From Haematobia irritans (Eukaryota > Arthropoda > Insecta > Diptera > Muscidae), in NCBI RefSeq assembly GCF_050003625.1, contig NC_134397.1, positions 70,716,669 to 70,780,668 of the forward strand: a DNA stretch of 64,000 nt, given 5' to 3'. The notes beneath the pieces are model-generated. The model did no database searches. It was not told the DNA's origin and saw nothing but the letters and a program-made list of their open reading frames with translations. A program made the translations under genes and the position numbers. Below, one piece after another: positions 10,699-21,873 of the stretch (its first letter is position 1; each line of letters begins with the position of its first letter).

Positions 10699-11355
10699 CA
10701 CTGAAAAAAATATTGTCGTGAGGTCAAAGATTTCATGTCTTTGAAATACGAATGCAAATTTTGCTTAGCATAGAAGACGCATTTCTCTAATATAAAGTTT
10801 TTTTCCTTGTCCAAAAGTCGAAAAACTTTTCAATGAAGTCGTGTTGTCCTTATAATTAAGTGATTTTAATTAAAAATGGGTATCATAACATGAAAGAAAA
10901 AGTGTTTGGGCTAAGGTCAACTTGACTTTAATAATTCAGAAAAATTCTTTGAATTTAATGAAACTGTCTTTAAATTTGTTGTCTTTTTGCATCTTGACTA
11001 CAAAGCACAAAATCGTTCAAATATAGGACATGTTTTTCAAAACTTTATTTTAAAGAAGTTTTTTACTTGAAACATAGCATAATTCCTACTGGAAATCGAG
11101 TCTTAATGTGGAAAAAACAGTTGTCGTTAATTCGTTTTTAAAGGACTTTGATAGCATATGAAGAAAAAAAAGCTGAGGAAGCGAAAAATTAAAATTTGCT
11201 TCCTAGAAGCAAGTACACAAAACCCAAATTTAAAAGAGAATTGTGTCTTAAAAGTATCCTTAATTGTATTCTCTGCTTCTTTGGCTCGGAATCAATACCA
11301 ATTTTTTTAAAGTAAAGACAAAATCTTTGGAACCGGGCATGCTTTTTTTTCAGTG
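10699..11355 (+). mobile_element. M1 non-autonomous DNA transposon, uninterrupted copy
   Basis: CACTGAAAAAAATATTGTCG at the left and TTTTTTTTCAGTG at the right, with TA at 10697-10698 and 11356-11357; length 657 bp. It supplies the empty site for the M2 insertion at 3331. No open frame worth annotating. Confidence 0.9.
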
Positions 11356-11472
11356 TATAAATCCGATTCGATCGTTATACATTTTGGATTTAAAAGCAAT
11401 ATTTCAGGTAGACACATTTACTTGCCGATCAAAGTTTTTAAGCCCGGACCACTATGTGGTTTAGGGTATAAT
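11356..11472 (+). repeat. Family A 3'-end fragment
   Basis: GCAATATTTCAGGTAGACAC, then GCCGATCAAAG and CCACTATGTGGTTTAGGGTA + TAAT, matching the family A 3' end at 43200-43290. It directly follows the M1 insertion. Confidence 0.6.
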
Positions 11473-12818
11473 TTTTAATGTGAAGAAAACTCTCTCATTT
11501 TAAGCTAAATTGGCTTTCGTATCCCGTTTTTTCGAGGGTATTACATATAACCACATATAGAAGTTTTTTTTTAAATAGTAGTTATGATTTCTTTTATGAT
11601 ATGATATTTGTTACTCTCAAACTTAGGACGCAGAATTTTTCCAACACAAAAACTTGAACCGTGAACAATAAATGACCTTGTGATTGTAAAGTGTTAATTC
11701 ACAAGACCACCAGAGTTTCTGACAACTTAAGCGATTCAATTTTCACTTTTGTTGAATTCTGTAACCTTTCATTATTATGTCAGTTGAGCTTTCGATTCCA
11801 AGAAAAATACTTCGCCAAGTTACGTTGCCATTGCTCATGATGAACGGATGAAACATATGTTAGGTGGTATCATGGTTGATAAGAATTGAGTAAGAAAACA
11901 AAGGGCCATTGAACTTTTAAAAGAAATCAATCCAATAAATGGTGTACTCTCCGATGATGTACATGTTTTCCTTAATTCGTGCACAAACAAGACACATCAT
12001 TAAAAACAAAATATTTATCGTTATTTTTCTCCATAACCATACATTGATGACTCGATTTTTTTTTTGTCTTGTCTTAAAGGCAAATCGAAATGGAAAATTT
12101 CCATTGAACAAAGGAATCACCGGGAGGAAAATGTCAAGTTCATGGTGGTTTTATGATATTCTAATGATGATGCCATCGCCCAAGTCCAGCAAAATACAAT
12201 CGAATGTTTCCAATATATTTCACAGTATTATTTGGAGTGTATGTTCAGAGCAACATTATCAGCTCGACATTGTTTAGAGACGGCCGTATTTCATTTTTTA
12301 TCTTTTAAGGAGATAAAAAGCACACTTCATGGGAAGAAATCATTTTTTTATGATTACTCTTCAGTAACATTCACGGAAATGGAAATTATGGAGGAGGCAA
12401 TCACATTAGTATCATTTGAAACCCTCTCGAGAAAAAGAAATTCGCCAATAGAATTTTCAACCCATGATATTTTTGCTTCCCTATAGAAAGAATTTTAAAG
12501 AAGATGAAATTAAGACTTTTATATGCAAGATGATTTATATCATTGAAAATGTTTATTCAACAAAGAAGAACTACTTTGCTCCCAAATATATTTTTAGGCA
12601 AACAAAATTGCCTTTTTTACATATTAGTAAAATTTTATAAGAGATTATTGGACAAATAGATGAATAATTTGATATTAAAAAATTATTGAAAAGAAAATTC
12701 CAGACAGCAATCCACAAAAGCCTAGCTATACGCGTACCATCCACGGTTGCCACTCGTGCCAAAAATAATGTACCATAATTTGAAGAAAATTATACTAAAA
12801 ATCATTTTGTGTGTTTTG
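11473..12818. other. Unclassified sequence, no recognised gene
   Basis: No repeat family was recognised. Two overlapping open frames on the plus strand (11939-12277, 112 codons; 12232-12486, 84 codons) and one on the minus strand lie here, in different frames and without motifs I know. I do not call them genes. The right edge has CACGGTTGCCACTCGTGCC, the usual flank of the 29-bp array. Confidence 0.5.
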
Positions 12819-14655
12819 ATCAAATTTTTAAAAAATTGTATTCCTATAGAAATTTTTGCAATTTTTTTTAATAGAAACTTTGGTCAAAATTTTAGTTCTA
12901 TACAAAAAGTTTGCAAAATTTTATGTATTTACAAAATGTTTCCAACATTTTATTTCTATAGATAATTTTGACAAAAATGTTTTTCCTATAGAAATTTTTT
13001 TCTTTTTTTATTTATTTCTATACAAAAATGTTTTCAAAATTTTATTTCTATAGAAAATTTTTGAAAAATTTTATTTCTATAGAAAATTTTTGCAAAATTT
13101 TATTTCTATAGAAAATTTTTGCAAAATTTTATTTCTATACAAAAATTTTGCAAAATTTTGTTTCTTAGAAAATTTTTCAAAAATTTTTTTTTCTATAGAC
13201 AACTTGGTTAAAATTTTATTTCTATACAAAAATTTTGCAAAACTTTATGTCTATACAAAATTTTTGCAAACTTTTATTTCTAAAAAAAATGTTGTCTAAA
13301 TTTTTTTCCTATAGCAAATTTTATTTCTGTAGAAAACTTTTGCAAAATTTTATTTCTAAAGAAAATTTTTGCAAAGTTTTATTTCTTAGAATATTTTTTC
13401 AAATTTTGCTTTTTCTATAGACAACTTGGTTAAAATTTTATTTCTATACAAAAATTTTGCAAAATTTTATGTCTATACAAAATTTTTGCAAAATTTTATG
13501 TATTTACAAAATGTTTGCAATATTTGATTTATATAGATAATTTTGTTAAAATTTTTATTTCTATAGAAAATTTTTGCAAAATTTTATTTCTATAGAAAAT
13601 TTTTGCAAAATTTTATTTCTATAGAAAATTTTTGCAAAATTTTATTTCTATAGAAAATTTTTGCAAAATTTTATTTCTATAGAAAACTTTTGCAAAATTT
13701 TATTTCTTAGAATATTTTTCAAAAAAAAATTTTTTCTATAGACAACTTGGTTAAAATTTTATTTCTATACAAAAATTTTGCAAAACTTTATGTCTATACA
13801 AAATTTTTGCAAACTTTTATTTCTAAAAAAAATGTCTAATTTTTTTCCTATAGCAAATTTTATTTCTATAGAAAACTTTTGCAAAATTTTATTTTTATAG
13901 AAAATTTTTGCAAAGATTTATTTCTTTGAATATTTTTTCAAAGTTTGCTTTTTCTATAGACAACTTGGTTAAAATTTTATTTCTATACAAAAATTTTGCA
14001 AAATTTTATGTCTATAAAAAATTTTTGCAAAATTTTATGTATTTACAAAATTTTTGCAATATTTGATTTATATAGATAATTTTGTTAAAATTTTTATTTC
14101 TATAGAAAATTTTTGCAAAATTTTATTTCTATAGAAAATTTTTGCAAAATTTTATTTCTATAGAAAATTTTTGCAAAATGTTATTTCTATAGAAAACTTT
14201 TGCAAAATTTTATTTCTATAGAAAATTTTTTCAACATTTTATTTCTTAGAATATTTTTTCAAATTTTGCTTTTTCTATAGACAACTTGGTTAAAATTTTA
14301 TTTCTATACTAAAATTTTGAAAAATGTTATGTCTATACAAAATTTTTGCAAAATTTTATTTCTAAAAAAATTTTCTAAATTTTTTTCCTATAGCAAATTT
14401 TTGCAAAATTTTATTTTTGCAAAATTTATTTCTATTTTTGCAAAATTTTATTTCCATAGAAAACTTTTGCAAAATTTTATTTCTATAGAAAACTTTTTCA
14501 ACATTTTATTTCTTAGAATATTTTTTTCAAATTTCGCTTTTTCTATAGACAACTTTGTTAAAATTTTATTTCTATACAAAAATTTTGCAAAATTTTATGT
14601 CTATACAAAATTTTTGCAAAATTTTATTTCTAAAAAAATTTTCTAAATTTTTTTC
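12819..14655 (-). repeat. 29-bp minisatellite array with a ~540-bp higher-order repeat
   Basis: About 63 copies of a 29-bp unit, here with AAAATTTTTGCAAAATTTTA and TTTCTATAG, are ordered into a longer pattern. The marker CTATAGACAACTTGGTTAAA recurs near 13193, 13415, 13733, 13958, 14275 and (as CAACTTTGTT) 14541. Matching segments sit 540 bp apart (about 13163 and 13703; 13384 and 13922). This indicates block duplication of multi-unit segments, as in higher-order satellites. Confidence 0.85.
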
Positions 14656-15030
14656 CCTAAAAAGAAGAATTCTACCTATCTTCCAAACAGTAAAAAATCT
14701 ACCATTTTTGGTAGAATTCTACCAACTATGGCAACCGCGGTACCATCACAGCAAAGAGCGAATTTCCAATGCCTGCAGTATAGATCTGGCCTGTGGAGAT
14801 GACTTATTCCCCATTTTTTGCAAAGTATATTCTGTTAGAGACAATGTTATCGTTGTGTTACTTTACCCAGTTAGTTCAGGCGGTAATAGTTTTGCGCCAT
14901 TTTGTTGTTGTGCCACTAAATGCAATTTTTGTGGCACCTTTTTTGCATACCGTGTCACCTTTTATTTACTTTCATATATTCTGTAATATTTTTTGGCCCA
15001 TTTTGATCCCAAATCCCGTTAAGATTACGG
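14656..15030. other. Array flank and unclassified sequence
   Basis: GGTAGAATTCTACCAACTAT and GGCAACCGCGGTACC close the array. The rest, to about 15030, has overlapping short open frames (14555-14986 and 14793-15104) whose N-terminal part is repeat-derived; no domain is recognised. Confidence 0.5.
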
Positions 15031-15813
15031 AAATAATCGGTGTCTTAACTTATAATTGGGTCTACGAATCGAATATTATATTTGTGAGCAATTTTCCCGT
15101 ATAGTTATTCGAGCGGACTCTTATATGACCTAAACCAAAATTCAATATTGAACAAACCAAGTTAAGAATTAATTGTTTAGATGGTATTTAAAACAATTTC
15201 AATTAAAAAATAAATTCGCTAAATAATCGGTATCTAAACTAATATGACCTAAAAGTATGCAACGAAAATTCAAAATTGAACAAACCGAGTTAACAATTAA
15301 TTTTTTAGATGGTATTTAAAAAATTTTCAATTAAAAAATAATTTCACTAAATAATCGGTATCTAAACTAATAGTCGAATTAATGGTTGTGAACAATTTTC
15401 CCTTCTATTACTATAATATTTCAAGAGGGGTCTTGTAACACTTAAAAGTAGGCATTTGAAGAAATTTCAATTTAAAATAAATTTCGGTTAAAGACCGGTG
15501 TCTAAAATAGCAGTCAAATTTTCGAGGTGAATATTATATCTAAAAGCAATTTTCCCTTGTTTACCATAATGTTTCGAATAGCCTCGTGTGTTGCCTAAAA
15601 GTGCACTACGAAAATTTTCAATATTGAATAAACTGAGTTAATTTCCTGAATAATATATTTCGAGTAGTGGTTTCCAACGAAATGAAAATAAAAATAAATT
15701 GTTTTAATTAATTTTTAGTTGGAATTTGAAGATATTTAAATTAAAAATTAATTTGGTAAATGATCGGTGTCTAAACTCAGAATAGTGTTTATGAGTCGAA
15801 TATTATCCCAGCA

Positions 15814-16838
15814 AAAAAAATGGAAGTTGTTCCACAAACATTTCTATTAAAGCCCATCCCAGAATCTCCCATCGACTTTTTTCAACTTCCGATGCAGTCC
15901 TTTTGGACAAGTCCACAAACATTTCTTCTAAAGCGCATCGTGGGACCCCTAATAATTTTTTTCCACTTCCGATGCAGTCCTTGTGGACAAGTATTAGAAA
16001 GAACGCAATCAGGCTATTTAAAGTGCAAATTTTGTTCAATTAAATTTTACAAAAAAATAGAAAACTAATAAAAAAACTAAAAAAAAAATAGAAATTAATA
16101 AAAAAAGTAAAAAAATAATAAAAAATAAATTTCATCCCCGCTGGGATTTGAACCTGTGCCGTTTGACTTTTTCGCTTCCATGGAAGTTCTTTTTAGAAGG
16201 TTTTGCAAATTATGAGAATTTTTAATTTTTTTGTTGATTTTTAATATAAATATATTTATACGAAATTATATGCCGAAAATAAAAAATAAAACGATGCATG
16301 ACATAAAAAATAATTTTTTAGAAAAATATTTGGTGAGATTTAAACCTGCGTTTCTTATTTTTTCGTTCATACTAATAAAGAACATCTCGAGAAGCAATTA
16401 GAATATTATTCCTTGGTGTCGTATTACGATCATATCACAAACATTTGAATTGACCTTTCGACGCTTTATGTTCAATGTCGTTTGTGGGTGAGTGTGCTAA
16501 GGCGTTCTGTTATGGAGCCAGCAAATCCAGGTTCAACCCCTGGTCGGAGCGAAAAAGTTTTTCAAATTGTAAAAATTAAATAATAGGAAAATAATTGTGT
16601 AATAAAACATATGGATGAAAAAAAAACAGAAATTGGTTTAAAATTTTTTTTCGCTTTTTAAATTTCTTCATTCAAATTACCTTCTAGTCACAATTTCTAA
16701 AGCAGAAGGATCCAAAGGATCCAAAAAGGGAGTACTTCCGTCCTAAGACGAGCCCATGTAAAATTCATTGGAGATGATCCAAGTTTGCACTACTTCCGGT
16801 CACGGATTGCGGATCCTAACTACTTTTTTTTTCTAGTG
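15814..16838 (+). mobile_element. M8-like insertion with tRNA-like modules
   Basis: The left end is CCCAGCAAAAAAAATGGAAG, as in M8 at 35392 and 56807. The right end runs through AGTACTTCCGTCCTAAGACG and ACTTTTTTTTCTA before family D resumes at GTGGACTCTTATATCGCC. Two adjacent copies of a segment with TTCCGATGCAGTCCTT lie at 15890 and 15970. Within are B-box-like motifs at about 16145-16158 and 16332-16345 on the minus strand and 16530-16540 on the plus strand. Right terminus and target duplication are not resolved. Confidence 0.55.
16478..16560 (+). repeat. tRNA-Ser/Leu-like SINE head
   Basis: GGGTGAGTGTGCTAAGGCGT resembles the A box and D arm of class II tRNAs. AGGTTCAACCCCTGG is a good B box with a paired T stem (CCAGG/CCTGG). 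The acceptor stem and anticodon arm do not pair well, and an AT-rich tail follows, so this looks like a SINE head or tRNA relic, not a working tRNA gene. Confidence 0.5.
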
Positions 16839-17690
16839 GACTCTTATATCGCCTAAAGGTATACCAGTAAAATTTTCTTTAATGGATAAATTAAATTAAT
16901 TTGTTGAATAATATATGTTAAGGAGTAGATAACCCGAGTTAATTTTCTGAATAGTAAATTTCAAGGAGTAGTTTTTAATGAAATGTAAATAAAAATAATT
17001 GACTTCATTATTTGTTATTCAAAATAAAAATCATTGTATTAAAGCAAATAAATTTTTAATTTGACAAATGATTTTCTTGTATGTAAACCAGTTTCCATTT
17101 TTAACATAACGTTTCGAGTAAACTCATCATTTATCACCTGAAAGTAGGCAATGGAATTTTTGTAGATTGTATAAACTAGGAGTGGTTTACAATGAGATTA
17201 AAATAAGAATCAATCATAGAAATTTATTAAACCAATTGAATTTTTAATAAGAACAACAACATTTTTAGTTGGCCTTTTGAAGAAATTTCTATTTAAAATT
17301 AATTTCGGTAAAGAACCGATGTCTTAACTAATAGTTGGAGTTTCGAGACGAATATTCCCTTTTTTACCATAATATTTCGAGTGGAAACTTAGATCGCCTA
17401 AAGGTATGCAACGAAAATTGTCAAAATTAAATAAACCGAGTTAATTTTCTAAAAAAATAAGTTTCAAGAAGTAGTTTTCAATGAAATGGAGAGAAAATTA
17501 AATGACTTAATTAATTTTTTTTAATCAAAATAAAAATCAATGTTAAAAATGTATTAAACAAAATAAATTTTTAATTAGAAAAATAAATTTTGTATTTGGC
17601 ATTTGAACAAGTTTCAATTAAAAAATAATTCGATTAATTAATTTCTTGATTGAATCCAACAAATTTATTTTTTTGTATATTGGTAAAGAT

Positions 17691-18583
17691 CTTGTCGAGG
17701 TTCTGCATGAAATTTTAGTCAATAAGAAATAATATAAATTTTCTAAAAATAAATACCATACGTTTAGGTTGGTGAGTTATATATGGTACCAGATTTATTT
17801 TTATATTAATATTATTATTTTTTCGTTATTTTTCATAACAAAATGTTTTCTATCTGAGTTAATTAACTATCTCTCTTTCTAAAATAAAACGCTTTAATAA
17901 GCCCATTAAATCTCATGCTTTTTTGATTTTTTTTTGGAAACCAAATGCAAACACATTAACAAAAGATTGGCCATCTTTACAGATTTGCATCAAATTTTAG
18001 CTAATGACGCGATGTTCTGAGGTTTATTGACCATTTGGTTAGCTAAAAATTATTGTGGCGAACTTTTGTTGCCAAGTTCAAGATAAAATCATATTTACAG
18101 AATTTCTTTTAATAAAAAAAAGATATTTCTTTATTTTACAGCAAAAACAAAAGACAAATTTAAAATTAAAACAGAAATTAACATAAATATTGTCAAATTG
18201 CCAATAGTTTCGGCTTTACGCTTTTTTTGCTCGCCTAGTCTGCCTCTTATACACAAGAATGAACATCTCTTCTATTTTTTGCCGATTTCTTTTTTTTTTT
18301 TTAATCTTGTTGATGTTATTATTTTTAAATTTTCAATGTTAAACAAATGTTTATTTGATTTATATTTGTTGGCTAAGAAATTTCGCCGATGTTCTTTAAA
18401 TAGAGAGTAAGGCGAAAAAGATGTGTCGTTTACCTTAGAGTCTATAGTTCAATGAACACAGTATTTTTGGTATAAACAAAAGATATTCATTAGAAACCAG
18501 AATATTGGATATCGTGGACAGATGAATATACTTTTACCTTGTATTAATTGAAGTTTTTTATTTTAAGTTAATGGAAATTATTG
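17691..18583. other. Unclassified AT-rich sequence
   Basis: No repeat family or gene recognised. A 70-codon frame at 18198-18410 runs through T-rich sequence and has no domain. Possibly intronic. Confidence 0.45.
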
Positions 18584-18983
18584 CACAGAAAAAAAGCAAA
18601 CATTTTATTTTGTTTTATTTAACTTTTAAAATTTTGTAAGAAATTTTCCCCAGCCCAATGATTTTTTCTTTATTTCAAGTATGTCTCAAAAATGTTATGA
18701 ACTAGATGGCAGTAAAATTTCAATGACATACAAATTAGTTCAATTCTAACCAAAACTTCACAAAAATAGTAATAGGGGTTAAAATGGGAATGATCTGTTG
18801 CCTACGATTTTTTCCTTCTTTTTAGTTAATTTGACTTTTCGCGAAAGATGCATTTCGTAAATGGTAAAATGTCGGAAAATTTTCGTTAATTTAATGAACC
18901 TCAAAATTTGGAATACAATTGAGTTCAATTTTTGCACGAGATAGTTCATTTTTCCCGTAATATAGTTTACTATTTTTTCTGTG
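18584..18983 (+). mobile_element. M9 non-autonomous DNA transposon
   Basis: CACAGAAAAAAAGCAAAC at the left and CTATTTTTTCTGTG at the right, with TG on both sides (18582-18583 and 18984-18985); 400 bp. Related copies lie at about 32770-33015 (minus) and 53292-53793. The hAT element at 18989 entered exactly at its right boundary, so the TG forms part of the hAT target duplication. Confidence 0.8.
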
Positions 18984-19139
18984 TGAATCAGTGATGCCAG
19001 GAAGTTTTTTCCCCTACGCGGCTCCTAAAAATTCCCTTTTTTTTCCCTACGCCCAAAAATTTATCCCTACATTTTTCGCTACGGTAAAAAATTGACTAAA
19101 TTCAAATAAATATGGCAAGAAAATAACAAAAATTTCTTT

Positions 19140-19415
19140 AAAATTTATAGTCAAGGACTATATCCTTCAATAGAGGGACCAAATGTGCAATAATATTAAT
19201 ACTGGCATTCTTAATCGGATTTCAAACTTTGCAACATCATTGCTCATTTTTAACACTTCCAACATTTTTCTAGTGAACTTTAAAGGCCGCGTGTTTCTTC
19301 AGGTCAGATTTTCCACAATTTCTAGTCAATCCTTTAATTCAACAGTGAGCCAATTTGCACAAAAAGATTGTTTTCTAAATTTTACTGGAATGGTTTTTGT
19401 AGATGACATTTATTT
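19140..19415 (-). pseudogene. hAT transposase N-terminal remnant
   Basis: On the minus strand from an ATG at about 19409 one reads MSSTKTIPVKFRKQ, then FCANWLTVELKD, a stop, LEIVEN and later, in another frame, HLVPLLKDIVLD. The pattern KFRK...W...KDWLE.VE... is typical of the start of a BED-like zinc-finger region in animal hAT proteins, and HLVPLLK fits the segment that follows it. At least two stops and frame changes break it, the zinc ligands cannot be placed and the catalytic domain is absent. Recognition is by eye. Confidence 0.55.
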
Positions 19416-19478
19416 AATAAATTAAAAACTCTTATGAATGTAATTTGCCCGTAGGTAAACAGCGTAAAACAGTTATTT

Positions 19479-21308
19479 AACAAGTATATACAGCAGTAAA
19501 TTCGGACGGGCCGAATTTTAAATACCCACCACCATGAATCAAGTATAATAGTTTACTATGAAAACACTTGGTCCTTGTGGGTTACTTGATAATATATAGA
19601 ATTGTAGGGGGTTTGATGACAAATCTTCTTCCAAACGAGCCAGCTCCCGAAGACAAACTTTAAAGATTCTACCTATGAAGACCAGATAAGATTCTGGATT
19701 TATGAGAACCAATTTTGTTAGAGTTTTAGAGAAAATATAAACATGTCGTGTATATATTGAAATTACGCCTTGATTTAAAATCTTAAATCTGTAGATTTTT
19801 CCGCATTTATTTAAATACGATGAGTAAAATCTGGAACTTTTACTTTCAGTTTGAAGCAATTTTCATGATCAGTGCGCCTGCTATACCCTGAAAGAAGTGT
19901 ATTCTTTTTTGAGAAACGTAATTTTAGACAAGCAAAGTTTCCTTTTGACACAAATTTTAGAGACAATCGTTGAATAAACGAAAACACTTTATAATTTTAT
20001 TATAGATTACTAATTTCCAGCAAATCGGATAAAAACTACGGATTCTAGAAGCCCAAGAAATAGAGCCGGGAGCTCGGTGTATATGGGGGCTATACCAAAA
20101 CATGGACCGATGGGCACCATTTTCGGCACACCTTTTTATGGTCCCAAAGAACTCTAGATTTTCAATTTCAGGAAAATCGGATAGAAAATATAGTTTCTAG
20201 AAGCCCAAGAAGCAAAATCGGGATATCAGTCTCTATGGGGGCTATATCAAAACATGTAACGATGAGCACCATTTTCGGCACACCTTTTTATGGTCCTCAA
20301 ATACCTCTATATTTCCAATTTCAGGCAAATTGGATAAAAACTACGGTTTTTATAGGCCCAAGACTCCAAATCGGGAGGTTGGTTTATATGGGGGCTATAT
20401 CAAAACATGGACCGATTCGGACCGTTTTCGACACACCTCTTTATGGTCCCAAAATACCTTTAGATTTTCAAGTTCATACAAATCGGATAGAAAATACTGT
20501 TTCTAGACGCGTAAGAAGCAAAATGGGGAGATCGGTCAATACGGGGGCTATACCAAAACATGGACCGATATGGACCATTTTCGACACACCTCTTTATAGT
20601 CCCACAATATCTCTAGATTTCCAATTTCAGGCAAATCGGATGGTAAATATAGTTTCTAGACGTCCAAGAAGCAAAATCGGGAGATCGGTCTATATGGGGG
20701 TTATATCAAAACATAGACCGATACGAACGATTTTCGACACACCTCCTTTTGGTCCTAAAATACCTCTAGATTTTCAATTTCAGACAAATCGGATAGAAAA
20801 TACTGTTTCTAGACGCCTAAGAAGCAAAATCGGGAGATCGGTCTATATGGGGGCTATACTAAAACATGGACCGATGCGGACCATTTTCGACACACCTCTT
20901 TATGGTCCCAAAATACCTCTAGATTTCCAATTTCAGGCAAATCTGATAATAACTACGGTTTTTATAGGCCCAAGACCCCAAATCGGGAGGTCGGTTTATA
21001 TGGGGACTATATCAAAACTTGGACCGATATAGTCCATCTTCGAACTTGACCTGCCTGCAAACAAAAAACTAATCTGTGCCAAATTTCGGGACGATAGCGC
21101 CATTATTGAAGGCTGTAGCGTGATTACAACAGACAGACAGACAGACAGACAGACGGACAGACGGACATGCTTATATCGTCTTAGAATTTCTCCCTGATCA
21201 AGAATATATATACTTTATATAGTCGGAAATCGATATTTCGATGTGTTACAAACGGAATGACAAACTTATTATACCCCCGTCACCATTTTATGGTGGTGGG
21301 TATAAAAA
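19479..21308 (+). repeat. Family C element, complete, inserted in hAT
   Basis: It begins AACAAGTATATACAGCAG and has the 5' motif ATACCCACCACCATGAATC and its inverse TTATGGTGGTGGGTATAAAA at the 3' end. Seven units run from about 20080 with TATATGGGGGCTATA(T/C)C, at starts 20691, 20844 and 20997 (153 bp apart; earlier units average 153). The 3' block has (GACA)n/GACGGACAG, ATATATATACTTTATATAGT and ATTTCGATGTGTTACAAACG, the last also present in family B. A 265-codon frame (20235-21032) spans the array because the unit is 51 codons; I do not regard it as a gene. Confidence 0.85.
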
Positions 21309-21766
21309 TATTCCGGAATAAATATTCTATATTTATATAAGCTAACCGCAAATGCACTGCTGAAGTGAATGCTGAAGAAAATATTAGGAAACACCAAGTT
21401 GGGGAAGCCATCACCTGTTTATGTACCTAAATGGAAGCGTTCATACCTGCAAAAGTAAATCTATATCATGTAACGATACCGCTGACCTTTTCTAAATAAT
21501 AGCATTACAATAACATCGTTGACGGTGAATTACGTATAATTAGATGATGTCTTGACTACCATATATTTTGGATCTTATAATATTTGAAATATTAAGCACA
21601 AGTACTCTTCTTGTTGCAAAATATAGTAAAATCTGAAAATTGGAAAATTTCCCTACATTTGAATAAAAAATGAAAAATCTGTCCTTTTTTCCCTACAGTT
21701 GTAATTTTAGGAAAAAATCCCTACAAAAAAGGACTTTTACCTACGCATGGCATCACTGGTGTGAAT

Positions 21767-21873
21767 TGGAATTACTCAAATTTTTTTAAAAAATTAAAAA
21801 ATTATTTTAATTTCTTTATTTTTTGTTTAGTAATTTTAAATGAATTAAAATTCGGTATTTTTGAATTTAAGTA
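21767..21873. other. AT-rich linker between hAT and the DD41D element
   Basis: TTGGAATTACTC followed by TTTAAAAAATTAAAAAATT-like sequence. It ends in the TA target of the next element. Confidence 0.5.

Larger units (their letters stand above)
15031..17690. repeat. Family D, irregular tandem repeats split by an M8-like insertion
   Basis: A loosely repeated block contains TCGGTGTCTAAACTAATAG, GGACTCTTATATCGCC, CTAAAGGTATGCAACGAAAA and GAGTTAATTTTCTGAATA. The CGGT(G/A)TCTAAAC mark appears near 15038, 15226, 15357, 15502, 15764 and 17317, so spacing is irregular (about 130-260 bp). The interior is rich in AATTAATTTT. An unrelated insert occupies about 15814-16838. No coding content. Confidence 0.65.
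18989..21758. mobile_element. hAT element with perfect 8-bp target duplication, interrupted by family C
   Basis: The termini are CAGTGATGCCAGG and CATGGCATCACTG, which fit the hAT end pattern CAGNGNTGCCA. The 8 bp GTGTGAAT occur on both sides (18981-18988 and 21759-21766). The outer 150 bp at each side are rich in CCCTAC and TCCCT motifs. A family C repeat (19479-21308) takes up most of the interior, and only an N-terminal transposase remnant survives on the minus strand. Dead element. Confidence 0.9.

Noticed and set aside
12232..12486. 84-codon frame as a host gene
   Set aside because: Overlaps another frame of similar length, no domain, no codon-bias or splice evidence.
20235..21032. 265-codon open frame as a protein gene
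   Set aside because: It is seven 51-codon tandem units inside family C; no start context or domain is seen, and the length follows from a 153-bp period.
21120..21170. Independent (GACA)n/(GACG)n microsatellite
   Set aside because: It is the normal GACGGAC block of the family C 3' end, found at the same place in A and B.
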